A DNA stretch of 64,000 nucleotides, taken from the NCBI RefSeq assembly GCF_002939885.1, contig NZ_MDED01000002.1, forward strand, positions 62,001 through 126,000. The letters are read 5' to 3'. The notes beneath the pieces were generated by a model. It was not told the DNA's origin and ran no database searches. It worked only from the letters and a program-made list of their open reading frames with translations. A program made the translations under genes and the position numbers. How positions within the stretch are numbered: position 1 is the stretch's first letter; each line of letters starts with the position of its first letter. The stretch is from Xanthomonas cucurbitae. GTDB taxonomy: Bacteria; Pseudomonadota; Gammaproteobacteria; Xanthomonadales; Xanthomonadaceae. Shown piece after piece: positions 56,679 to 64,000 of the stretch.

Positions 56679-57656
56679 ATGTCGATCACCCAGGCCGCAC
56701 CCCACTGCGCGCAGTCGCACCGCTTTGCCAGCGCCAACCCCCTGGCCGAACGCAGTACCCGCAAGGCCGTCATCCTGACCGTGGCGATGATGGTGGTGGA
56801 AATCGTCGGCGGCTGGACCCTCAATTCCATGGCCCTGCTCGCCGATGGCTGGCATATGAGCTCGCACGCGCTGGCGCTGGGCCTGGCCTTGTTCGCCTAC
56901 CGCTTCGCGCGCCGGCATGCCACCGATGCGCGCTTCACCTTCGGCACCTGGAAGGTGGAAGTGCTGGGTGGCTACACCAGCGCGCTGCTGCTGTTGGGCG
57001 TGGCCGGGCTGATGACCTTCCAGTCGGTGGAGCGGCTATTCGCGCCGCAACCGGTGCAGTACCAGGAGGCCACCGTCATCGCCGTGATCGGTTTGCTGGT
57101 CAATCTGCTGTGCGCGTGGTGGTTGCGCAACTCCCACGACCATGCGCACGGTCACCATCATGGGCATGACCATGGGCAGACGCACGACGGACATGCGCAT
57201 GCCCACCAGCACGACGGGCATGCCGACCTGAACCTGCGCGCGGCCCATCTGCACGTCGTGGCCGATGCCGCCACCTCGGTGCTGGCCATCGTCGCCCTGG
57301 TCGCCGGCATGCATTGGGGGCTGACCTGGCTGGACCCGCTCATGGGCATCGTCGGGGCGGTGCTGGTCACCGTGTGGGCCTGGGGGCTGCTGCGCAGTAC
57401 CGGCAGGGTGCTGCTGGATGCGGAAATGGACGCGCCGGTGGTGGCGGAAGTGAAGCAGGTCATCGCCGCGTTCCCGCAGCCCATCGCCCTTGCCGACCTG
57501 CATGTCTGGCGCGTCGGCAGTGACCGCTATGCCTGCGTGGTGAGCGTGGTCAGCACGGCGCAGATCGACGCGGACGCGGTGCGCAGGGCGTTGCAGATCC
57601 ACGAAGAGCTGGTGCACATCACGGTGGAAGTGCAGCACGCGGCGGCACTGGTGTAG
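56679..57656 (+). CDS. dmeF: cation diffusion facilitator, DmeF-like Co/Ni exporter
   Basis: 325 residues with six membrane segments and the CDF metal sites: ALLADGWHMSSHALALG (DxxxH pattern) in helix 2 and HVVADAATSV in helix 5. A cytoplasmic loop between helices 4 and 5 is extremely histidine-rich (about residues 152-186), as in cobalt/nickel/zinc CDF proteins. C-terminal domain about 245-325. A proton antiporter that exports divalent metal. ATG 56679; a TTG two codons earlier is unlikely. Divergent from its likely repressor. Confidence 0.9.
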   Translation: MSITQAAPHCAQSHRFASANPLAERSTRKAVILTVAMMVVEIVGGWTLNSMALLADGWHMSSHALALGLALFAYRFARRHATDARFTFGTWKVEVLGGYTSALLLLGVAGLMTFQSVERLFAPQPVQYQEATVIAVIGLLVNLLCAWWLRNSHDHAHGHHHGHDHGQTHDGHAHAHQHDGHADLNLRAAHLHVVADAATSVLAIVALVAGMHWGLTWLDPLMGIVGAVLVTVWAWGLLRSTGRVLLDAEMDAPVVAEVKQVIAAFPQPIALADLHVWRVGSDRYACVVSVVSTAQIDADAVRRALQIHEELVHITVEVQHAAALV

Positions 57657-57744
57657 CGCGACGACGGCGTGGCCGCCTGCCAACAGGCAGGCGGTGCATC
57701 AACACCAGGCGCCCGGCGCATCGCACGGCGCCTGGTGCGCCTGC

Positions 57745-58539
57745 TCAGGTCTTCGACGGCGCCGAACTGACGTATTTTTCGCGGCGGATCTGCGCATTCG
57801 GCAGGCCGGCGGCCTTCAGCGCCTCGGCGCAGGCGTCCACCATGTCCGGGTTGCCACACAGGTAGGCGATGTCGGTCGATGCATCGGGGGCGATCTCGGC
57901 CAGGTGCTGCTGCACATAGCCATGACGCACGTCGGCATGCGCCGGGGCGGGCAGCTCGCGCGAAAGGCACGGCAGGTAGCGGAACTGCGGGTGCGCCTGG
58001 GCGAAGGCGCGGAAGTCATCGCCATACAGCAGCTCGGCCGGCGTCCGTGCACCTTGCAGCAACACCACCTGCACGCTGCGGCTGGCGATCGTCTCGGCCA
58101 GCAACGGCAGCATCGAACGGTACGGGGTGACGCCGGTGCCGGTGGCGATCAGCACGTAGCGCTGGTTGTGGTCGCCCGGCTGCAGGCAGAAGCGGCCATA
58201 CGGCCCGCTGGCCTGCAGCGGGTCGCCGATCTCCAGGCCTTCGAACAGCGCCGTGGCCGAGCCGCCGGGCACGAAGCTCACCGCAATGTCCACCGCCTCG
58301 CCCGGCCCCAGCGCATGGTCGTGTATGGTGGCCAGCGAATAGCTGCGCTTGGTCGGGGTGCCATCGGCAGCGGCGAAATGGATCTGGATGAACTGCCCGG
58401 GCTGGAAATCCAGCGGCTGGCCGTCATCGCGCACGAACTGGCAGTGGGCCACGGTGGGCGCGAGCATGCGCCGGTCGACAAGCTTGAGGGGGAATTGAAC
58501 GGGCACGAACGTATTTGGCACAGTCTGTGATCGGGGCAA
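57745..58539 (-). CDS. fpr: ferredoxin--NADP+ reductase
   Basis: About 264 residues. FAD motif KRSYSLAT near 64-71, GPYGRFCL near 113, NADP motif ATGTGVTPYRSML near 131-143, and CGNPDMVDAC near 230. Xanthomonad-type FNR transferring electrons between NADPH and ferredoxin or flavodoxin. The given start is TTG; GTG codons at 58521 and 58506 (MPVQFPLKLVDRR) are alternatives and none has a clear ribosome site. Divergent from an ABC exporter operon. Confidence 0.9.
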   Translation of the reverse strand: MPRSQTVPNTFVPVQFPLKLVDRRMLAPTVAHCQFVRDDGQPLDFQPGQFIQIHFAAADGTPTKRSYSLATIHDHALGPGEAVDIAVSFVPGGSATALFEGLEIGDPLQASGPYGRFCLQPGDHNQRYVLIATGTGVTPYRSMLPLLAETIASRSVQVVLLQGARTPAELLYGDDFRAFAQAHPQFRYLPCLSRELPAPAHADVRHGYVQQHLAEIAPDASTDIAYLCGNPDMVDACAEALKAAGLPNAQIRREKYVSSAPSKT

Positions 58540-58554
58540 GCCCCCACGGGCTTC

Positions 58555-58560
58555 TATAAT
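58555..58560 (+). promoter_or_regulatory. -10 element of the ABC exporter operon
   Basis: A perfect TATAAT 48 bases before the TTG start of the ATP-binding gene. No good -35 is seen at the usual distance (CGGGGC at 58532), so an activator may be needed. Confidence 0.4.
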
Positions 58561-58607
58561 AGCGGCTGCAACTCGCTGCGCCGTGACCCCGGCGCGAAGG
58601 ATCCTGC

Positions 58608-59603
58608 TTGACGCTTCCCTCTCCCGGTACGCCCGCGCTGCGCGTGTGCGACCTGCGCAAGACCTACGACAACGGCACCCAGGCGCTCAAGGGGGTGTCG
58701 CTGGACGTGGAGCCCGGCGACTTCTTCGCCCTGCTCGGCCCCAACGGTGCGGGCAAATCCACCTTGATCGGCATCATCAGCTCGTTGGTGAATCTATCCG
58801 GCGGGCAGGTGGAGGTCTTCGGCACCGACCTGGTCGCCCATCGCAGCGAGGCGATGCGCCTGATCGGCCTGGTGCCGCAGGAAATCAACTTCAACCTGTT
58901 CGAAAAACCCTTCGATATCCTGGTCAATTACGCCGGTTTCTATGGCATGCCACGCAGCGAAGCCGAGGCGCTGGCCGAAGTGGAACTGCGCCGCGCGCAT
59001 CTGTGGGAAAAGGCCCAGGTGATGAGCCGCACGCTGTCCGGCGGCATGAAGCGGCGGCTGATGATCGCCCGCGCCATGATGACCCAGCCGCGCCTGCTGA
59101 TCCTGGACGAACCCACCGCCGGGGTGGACATCGAGATCCGCCGCGACATGTGGCGCGTGCTCAAGGACATCAATGCCTCCGGCACCACGATTATCCTGAC
59201 CACCCATTACCTGGAAGAGGCCGAGCACCTGTGCCGCAACCTGGCCATCATCAACCACGGCCAGATCGTCACCCAGGGCCCGATGCGCCAGCTACTGGCC
59301 AGGCTCGACGTGGAAGGTTTCCTGTTCGATATCGACGGTGAACTGCCTGCCCAGTTGCCGGCCATCGAAGGCACCACGCTCACCGCCATCGACGGCCACA
59401 CGCTGGATCTGGACATGCCGCGCGCGATGGACCTCAACCGCGTGTTCGCCGCACTGGGCGATGCCGGCATCCGGGTGCGCTCGATGCGCACCAAGAGCAA
59501 CCGGCTGGAAGAATTGTTCGTTCGCCTGACCGGGCCCGGCGAGAGTCCTGCCGCCCCGGCCCCTGCTGCAGCGGCGCCCGCGCGCCCGGCAGGTCACCCA
59601 TGA
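58608..59603 (+). CDS. ABC transporter ATP-binding protein (YadG-like)
   Basis: 331 residues from a TTG behind AAGGATCC. Walker A GPNGAGKST near 46, signature LSGGMKRR, Walker B LLILDEPTAGVD and H-loop TTHYLEEAE are intact. The C-terminal 75 residues are an added domain ending in a Pro/Ala stretch. Its stop overlaps the permease start by four bases (ATGA). The pair resembles YadGH/NodIJ-type ABC-2 exporters of lipids or polysaccharides. Confidence 0.92.
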   Translation: MTLPSPGTPALRVCDLRKTYDNGTQALKGVSLDVEPGDFFALLGPNGAGKSTLIGIISSLVNLSGGQVEVFGTDLVAHRSEAMRLIGLVPQEINFNLFEKPFDILVNYAGFYGMPRSEAEALAEVELRRAHLWEKAQVMSRTLSGGMKRRLMIARAMMTQPRLLILDEPTAGVDIEIRRDMWRVLKDINASGTTIILTTHYLEEAEHLCRNLAIINHGQIVTQGPMRQLLARLDVEGFLFDIDGELPAQLPAIEGTTLTAIDGHTLDLDMPRAMDLNRVFAALGDAGIRVRSMRTKSNRLEELFVRLTGPGESPAAPAPAAAAPARPAGHP

Positions 59604-60412
59604 GTCCTTCGGAGCCGTCGATGCCCGCCACGCCCGCAACACCCCGCCAGCGCAACTGGATCGCGCTGGGCACCATCGTGCGCCGCGAAGTGCAGCGCAT
59701 CCTGCGCATCTGGGGCCAGACCCTGGTGCCGCCGGCCATCACCATGACGCTGTACTTTTTGATCTTCGGCGGGCTGATCGGCTCGCGCGTGGGCCAGATG
59801 GGCGGCTACAGCTACATGCAGTTCATCGTGCCGGGCCTGGTGATGATGAGCGTGATCCAGAACAGCTACGGCAATATCTCCTCGAGCTTCTTCGGCGCCA
59901 AGTTCGGCCGCCACGTGGAAGAGCTGCTGGTCAGCCCGATGCCCAACTGGGTGATCCTGTGGGGCTATGTGGCCGGTGCGGTGCTGCGCGGCGTGATGGT
60001 GGGCGCCATCGTGCTGGTCATCGCCATGTTCTTCACCCCGGTACGCATTCCACACCCGATCGTGACGCTGACCACGGTGCTGCTGGGCGCGACCATCTTC
60101 TCGCTGGCCGGCTTCGTCAACGCGGTGTACGCCAAGAAGTTCGACGACGTGGCGATTGTGCCCACCTTCATCCTGACCCCGCTGACCTACCTGGGCGGCG
60201 TGTTCTATTCGGTGAAGCTGCTGCCCGGCTGGGCCGAGGCGGCCACGCATGCCAACCCGATCTTCTACATGGTCAACGCCTTCCGCTACGGCCTGCTCGG
60301 CAGCTCCGACGTCCCGATCTGGGTGGCCTACACGCTGATGCTGGGCTTTGTCGCGGCACTCAGCACATTGGCGCTGTGGCTGCTGCGGCGTGGTGTGGGG
60401 TTGCGGAGCTGA
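59600..60412 (+). CDS. ABC-2 type transporter permease (YadH-like)
   Basis: 270 residues, six membrane segments. Typical blocks are NSYGNISSSFFGAKFGRHVEELLVSPMPNW and FILTPLTYLGGVFYSVKLLPGW followed by ANPIFYMVNAFRYG. Partner of the ATP-binding gene it overlaps. Stop is two bases before the GTG of a DUF3800 gene. Confidence 0.93.
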   Translation: MSPSEPSMPATPATPRQRNWIALGTIVRREVQRILRIWGQTLVPPAITMTLYFLIFGGLIGSRVGQMGGYSYMQFIVPGLVMMSVIQNSYGNISSSFFGAKFGRHVEELLVSPMPNWVILWGYVAGAVLRGVMVGAIVLVIAMFFTPVRIPHPIVTLTTVLLGATIFSLAGFVNAVYAKKFDDVAIVPTFILTPLTYLGGVFYSVKLLPGWAEAATHANPIFYMVNAFRYGLLGSSDVPIWVAYTLMLGFVAALSTLALWLLRRGVGLRS

Positions 60413-60414
60413 GC

Positions 60415-61164
60415 GTGCAGTTCAGCGACTACATCGTGTTCGTGGATGAAAGCGGCGACCATGGGATGGCCAACATCGATCCGGCCTTTCCATTGTTCGT
60501 GCTGTCGTGCTGCCTGACCAGCAAGCGCGATTACATGGCTGCAGTGATACCTGCGATTCAACAGATCAAGTTCGCGACATTCGGCCACGATGCGGTGGTG
60601 TTGCATGAACGTGAGATACGTCGGGATTCTGCTCCGTTTTCGGTATTGCGTGATCGCGATAGGAAGCAGGCGTTCATCGATGCGCTGACAGACGCGTTGG
60701 CGTCCGCACCGATGACGATCTTCGCCACTGTGATCGACAAGCGCCGTCTTCAGGATCGCCAACGTGGTGAAAACCCCTATGAAGTCTCGATGCGTTTCTG
60801 CCTTGAGCGGATGTACTACAAACTCAACAAGCAGGGCCAGGTCACGCAATGCGGCGCGCCACTGACCACGCACGTCCTGTGCGAGGCGCGCGGACATAAT
60901 GAGGATCAGGATCTGGAATTGGCATTTCGCCGAATCTGTGGCGGCGACAACTTTTCTGGTGTCGAACTGCCATTCGATCCGGTGATCTGCGACAAGAAAA
61001 GCAACGCGATCGGGCTTCAACTTGCAGACCTGATCGCTCGCCCCATCGGGATGCGTCAGCTGCGGCCGGAGCAGCCAAATCGCGCCTGGCAGGTCATCGA
61101 GCAGAAACTCGACAAGGATGCGACAGGCCGTTACCTGGGTTATGGGCTGAAGTGTTTCCCCTAA
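60415..61164 (+). CDS. DUF3800 family protein
   Basis: 249 residues from GTG behind GGAG. Starts with the family signature VFVDESGDHG near residue 10 and ends with DKKSNAIGLQLADLIARPIG near 195-215, the conserved DES and SNxxLQLAD patterns that make DUF3800 a proposed RNase H-like nuclease. Such genes are frequent in mobile and phage-defence contexts. Base composition is visibly less GC-rich than the ABC genes, yet it is placed two bases after the permease stop, as if captured by the operon. Confidence 0.85.
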   Translation: MQFSDYIVFVDESGDHGMANIDPAFPLFVLSCCLTSKRDYMAAVIPAIQQIKFATFGHDAVVLHEREIRRDSAPFSVLRDRDRKQAFIDALTDALASAPMTIFATVIDKRRLQDRQRGENPYEVSMRFCLERMYYKLNKQGQVTQCGAPLTTHVLCEARGHNEDQDLELAFRRICGGDNFSGVELPFDPVICDKKSNAIGLQLADLIARPIGMRQLRPEQPNRAWQVIEQKLDKDATGRYLGYGLKCFP

Positions 61165-61279
61165 ACAAAAGGCCCCGGCGAGTCCGCCAGAGCCTGATGC
61201 CGACCGAGAATCCCCGATCCGGTTGCAACCGTAGCACAGCGCCCGGCACCCACCAACTATCACACTGAACGGAGATCCT

Positions 61280-62218
61280 ATGCGCATCCTCATCCTCGGC
61301 GCCGGCGGTACCGGCGGCTATTTCGGCGGGCGGCTGGCGCAGGCCGGTGTGGACGTCACCTTCCTGGTGCGCGATGCACGCGCGGCGCAGTTGCAGGCCG
61401 ATGGCCTGCGCATCCGCAGCCCGCTGGGCGATGCGCAGGTGCCGGTGGCGCACGTCACCGCGCGGGACTTGCCTGCCCTGGTAGCGCAGCAGCCATTCGA
61501 TCTGGTGATCCTCAGCTGCAAGGCCTATGACCTGGACAGCGCGCGCGAGGCGATTGCGCCGGCGGTCGGCGAGCACACCACCGTGTTGCCCATCCTCAAC
61601 GGCCTGCGCCATTACGCGGCACTGGACGAACGCTTCGGCGCAGCGCGGGTGCTGGGCGGGCTGTGCTTCATCAGCGCGACCAAGGGCGAGCACGGCGAGA
61701 TCGTGCACCTGGGCAAGCCGGCATCGCTGACGTTCGGCGAGCGCGATGGCAGTGGAGATTCTTCGCGGGTGCAGGCCTTCGCTGCGGCCTGCGCGCAGGC
61801 CGGCATCGACTACGTGGCCAGCAAGCAGATCGCGCAGGAGCAGTGGAACAAGTACAGCTTTCTCACTGCGCTGGCTGCGGCCACCTGCCTGATGCGCGCA
61901 CCGGTCGGGGCGATCGTGGCCACCGACGATGGCCGCGCCCTCATCAATGGCCTGTACAACGAATGCCTGTGGGCCGCCGATACGGCCGGCCAGCCGATTC
62001 CGGAAGGCGCGCGTGCCAAGGCGCTACAGACGCTATTGCAGGTGGATTCGCCAGTGAAGGCATCGATGCTGCGCGACCTGGAAGCCGGCCAGGACGTGGA
62101 AGCGGCGCAGATCGTCGGCGACATGCTGGCGCGCGTGCGCGAGACCGGGCGCAATGCACCGCTGCTGATGGCCGCCAACGTGCACCTGCAGGCGTATCAG
62201 GTCTTGCGGCATAGCTGA
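61280..62218 (+). CDS. panE: 2-dehydropantoate 2-reductase
   Basis: 312 residues. NADP loop GAGGTGGYFGG at 7-17. Family motifs are ILSCKAYDLDSA near 80, NGLRHYAALDERFG, and KQIAQEQWNKYSF with the catalytic Lys/Asn region near 190, plus SPVKASMLRDLEAG near 255. Reduces ketopantoate to pantoate in pantothenate synthesis; some members of this family act on other ketoacids. ATG has CGGAGAT. A strong hairpin follows. Confidence 0.9.
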   Translation: MRILILGAGGTGGYFGGRLAQAGVDVTFLVRDARAAQLQADGLRIRSPLGDAQVPVAHVTARDLPALVAQQPFDLVILSCKAYDLDSAREAIAPAVGEHTTVLPILNGLRHYAALDERFGAARVLGGLCFISATKGEHGEIVHLGKPASLTFGERDGSGDSSRVQAFAAACAQAGIDYVASKQIAQEQWNKYSFLTALAAATCLMRAPVGAIVATDDGRALINGLYNECLWAADTAGQPIPEGARAKALQTLLQVDSPVKASMLRDLEAGQDVEAAQIVGDMLARVRETGRNAPLLMAANVHLQAYQVLRHS

Positions 62219-62223
62219 TCGGT

Positions 62224-62258
62224 ATGGGGGGCGACCGTGCGCATGTGTCGCCCCCCAT
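62224..62258 (+). terminator. strong hairpin after panE
   Basis: Perfect 12-bp stem ATGGGGGGCGAC (62224-62235) and GTCGCCCCCCAT (62247-62258), starting five bases after the panE stop. No T run. It merges with the repeat element that begins at 62254. Confidence 0.65.
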
Positions 62259-62392
62259 CCGCCCTTCGGGCACCTTCCCCCGCACGCGGGGGAAGGCATT
62301 AGTGGCTAGCGCAGCATTCCACCAGATCGCCTAACCGTTGCAGATCCTTCTCCCGCATGCGGGAGAAGGTGGCGCAAAGCGCCGGATGAGGG
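62254..62392. repeat. inverted pair of double-hairpin intergenic repeats
   Basis: Left copy (62254-62296): CCCATCCGCCCTTCGGGC, then a palindrome CCTTCCCCCGC-AC-GCGGGGGAAGG. Right copy, inverted (62346-62392): the palindrome CCTTCTCCCGCA/TGCGGGAGAAGG followed by GGCGCAAAGCGCC and GGATGAGGG. Both consist of one small GC hairpin and one larger C/T-rich palindrome, in opposite orientations, 50 bases apart. Related copies are known from Xanthomonas intergenic regions. Confidence 0.7.
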
Positions 62393-62472
62393 CACGCCGG
62401 GTTGGCACAACCTTCGCGCGGCCGCGACGTCACGCACACGATGCTCTGCATCCCTTCCCTGCCGCGCCTGCC

Positions 62473-62988
62473 ATGAAGCTGCTCAGCCACCTGTTCCGTG
62501 CCGGTCATTTCGTGATCCTGGCGTTCTTCGTGCTATGCGCGGCAGGCCTGGTGGCGATGGCCGGGCTGGAGTTGTGGCACGGCTTCACGCCCGGTGGCGA
62601 CATGGTGGTACGCGACCGCTTCAACGTGGTGCTGGAAGCCATCGGCCTGCTCACCGTGGCCTTGGTGACGCTGGAGCTGGGCCAGACCATATTCGAAGAA
62701 GAGATTCTGCGCGACGTCAAGGTCAGCGGGCCCACGCGCGTGCGCCGCTACCTGTCGCGCTTTTTCGTGGTGATCGTGATCGCGCTGGCGATCGAAACGC
62801 TGGTGTCGATCTTCGAGCTGATGCACTCCGACCCCGCCAAGCTGCCGTATGCCGCCGCAGTCGGGTTATGTGCGGCACTGCTGCTGATCGCCTGGGGCGT
62901 GTTCGTCAAACTCAATCGCAGCGCCGAAGAACTGGAACCCGAAGCGATGGAGGAAACCAAGCGCGAGGACCGCGAGGTGCAGGAATGA
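62473..62988 (+). CDS. four-helix membrane protein, function unknown
   Basis: 171 residues from MKLLSHLFRAGHFVILAFFV with four membrane segments and charged ends (RSAEELEPEAMEETKRED). No family recognised. An earlier frame start at 62338 falls inside the repeat and is rejected. It converges with a thioesterase gene only six bases away. Confidence 0.75.
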   Translation: MKLLSHLFRAGHFVILAFFVLCAAGLVAMAGLELWHGFTPGGDMVVRDRFNVVLEAIGLLTVALVTLELGQTIFEEEILRDVKVSGPTRVRRYLSRFFVVIVIALAIETLVSIFELMHSDPAKLPYAAAVGLCAALLLIAWGVFVKLNRSAEELEPEAMEETKREDREVQE

Positions 62989-62994
62989 GCCAGG

Positions 62995-63402
62995 TCAGTC
63001 GCTGGAGTTCGGCAACGGTGCCACGGCCGTAGGCTTGCCATCGGCATCCAATGCGATCATCACAAAGTGGCCGCGCGTGCACAGCGCGCGCGCGCCGCTG
63101 AGCAGGTCTTCGGCGATCAGTTCCACTTCCACCTTGATCGAGCTGCGCCCCACCGATACCACGCGCGCGATGGTTTCCACCATCTGCCCCTGCCGGATCG
63201 GCAGCTTGAAATCCACCTGGTCCGAACGCGCGGTCACCACGGCGCGCCGCGCATAGCGCGAAGCGGCCAGGAACGCGGCCTTGTCCATCCACGCCAGTGC
63301 CTGTCCACCGAACAAGGTGCCCATATGGTTGGTGTGATTGGGGAACACAATCTCGGCCATGCGGGCTTCGGTCGGTGGGTGGGTCTGGGAGCTGTCCGAC
63401 AT
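62995..63402 (-). CDS. YciA-type acyl-CoA thioesterase
   Basis: 135 residues. Hotdog-fold thioesterase: NHTNHMGTLFGGQALAWMDKAAF near 22-44 and VEVELIAEDLLSG near 90, typical of the YciA/acyl-CoA hydrolase group that cleaves acyl-CoA thioesters in the cytoplasm. ATG 63402. The frame extends upstream to 63477 but those residues are not hotdog-like. Confidence 0.9.
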   Translation of the reverse strand: MSDSSQTHPPTEARMAEIVFPNHTNHMGTLFGGQALAWMDKAAFLAASRYARRAVVTARSDQVDFKLPIRQGQMVETIARVVSVGRSSIKVEVELIAEDLLSGARALCTRGHFVMIALDADGKPTAVAPLPNSSD

Positions 63403-63580
63403 GAGGGTGTCCACTGGGGTGGGGTGATCGATGCGTGCGGACGCAATTGCAGCAGTAGCGCCGCCAGGAAGCAGCACATTCGACGCAGCGGCGTGCGCGA
63501 GAGCGCAGCGGAGTCGAACGTTCTACGTCAGCCGGCGGGCGTGGCGATGATCCATGCCACGACCTGGTGCGATGGGGTTT

Positions 63581-63615
63581 ATCGGTAACGCCGTCGCGGC
63601 CGGGTCCGCTCCTAC
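63581..63615. repeat. solitary REP half-unit
   Basis: ATCGGTAACGCCGTCGCGG followed by CCGGGTCCGCTCCTAC, the same as the second half of the array units at 50589-51462 apart from two or three changes. No matching inverted partner is found nearby. Confidence 0.75.
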
Positions 63616-63657
63616 GGCAATCTTGTGCGCGTCGGCATTTGCAGGCCGACCGGTGAT

Positions 63658-63984
63658 TCAGAGGCTGGTCTTGACTGCGGTTTCCACCTGCGCCGGGGAT
63701 TGGAAACCGGGCAGGCGCGCCACTTCCGCGCCATCGCGGTACAGCGCCAGGGTCGGGGTCTGGCGCAGGCCCAGGTCGCGGAAGAATTCCTCGCCAACCA
63801 CTTCCAGCTTGACCTTCAATAAGGCCACACCATTGGCGGCGTCGCTGTTGGCGAACTTGTCCAGCGACATGTCGAGCATGCGGCAGCCGGGGCAGTTGTC
63901 CTTGTAGTAGTCGACCAGCAAGCGCGGATGCGCGGCCAAGGCGGCGGTGTAGTCGTCAGGGGTAGAGGCGTGGAGCGTCTGCAT
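63658..63984 (-). CDS. thioredoxin-family protein
   Basis: 108 residues, no signal peptide. CPGC at 31-34 is the redox centre, and the cis-proline occurs in RQTPTLALYRDG near 75. Thiol-disulfide oxidoreductase of the cytoplasm; the CPGC motif differs from CGPC of thioredoxin and suggests a glutaredoxin-like redox potential or a peroxiredoxin/arsenate-type partner. No clear operon partner in view. Confidence 0.87.
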   Translation of the reverse strand: MQTLHASTPDDYTAALAAHPRLLVDYYKDNCPGCRMLDMSLDKFANSDAANGVALLKVKLEVVGEEFFRDLGLRQTPTLALYRDGAEVARLPGFQSPAQVETAVKTSL

Positions 63985-64000
63985 GGGGGAGGTTCTCGAA

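Overview
The window is a stretch of bacterial chromosome with high GC content. Gene content and order point to Xanthomonas or a very close relative (Xanthomonadaceae): a PhoPQ pair preceded by a small PepSY-like gene, a birA-coaX-SPOR operon, a periplasmic katB-ankB catalase pair, a very large TonB-dependent receptor followed by SapC, cupin-like and flavin-dependent halogenase genes, and the GTAGGAGCGG intergenic repeats. The species cannot be fixed from the sequence alone. I see no rRNA, CRISPR array, complete insertion sequence or prophage. About 65 protein genes and one tRNA are supported.

Layout. 1-5650 (minus strand): an M28 aminopeptidase cut by the window edge, an MBL-fold hydrolase, trpS, a CsbD stress protein, two entericidin-like lipoproteins and arginase. 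5970-9617 (plus): a four-gene Roadblock/GTPase cassette followed by a divergent thymidylate kinase. 9773-10749: a hicBA module whose toxin gene is frameshifted, and tRNA-Thr(TGT). 10782-13357: birA-coaX-SPOR. 13472-14502: a small secreted protein overlapping mtfA. 14609-20107 (minus): a secreted DUF1800/DUF1501 pair, then PepSY-phoP-phoQ. 20373-28431 (minus): dusA, ankB-katB, dinG and aroE with small membrane proteins. 28484-35762: a PD40 beta-propeller protein, an iron-linked PepSY/flavodoxin/FNR reductase behind a Fur-box-like palindrome, a secreted nuclease, hemB and small envelope proteins. 35843-40054: two large secreted peptidase-type enzymes. 40310-41911: hipBA. 42055-50562: a glutathione transferase, then the TonB receptor/SapC/cupin/halogenase/TonB-lipoprotein locus. 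50589-51462: six tandem REP-pair units. 51519-55887 (minus): membrane protein, XRE regulator, alpha/beta hydrolase and an ABC exporter. 56341-57656: divergent metal repressor and CDF metal exporter sharing two operators. 57745-61164: ferredoxin reductase, then an ABC-2 exporter with a DUF3800 gene attached. 61280-63984: panE, a membrane protein, a YciA-type thioesterase and a thioredoxin-like protein.

How genes work together. Several modules are autonomous regulator-effector units: PhoPQ, dmeRF-like, hipBA, hicBA and membrane protein-XRE. In four of them a palindrome lies where an operator would be expected. The most interesting multi-gene unit is the Roadblock1-Roadblock2-(receiver-like plus winged-helix)-GTPase operon. 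It parallels the Streptomyces conservon design (Roadblock, DUF742, small GTPase) but lacks the kinase and has a fused middle protein. The TonB receptor/halogenase locus is a second coherent system of unknown substrate, whose last gene encodes an unusual lipoprotein form of TonB.
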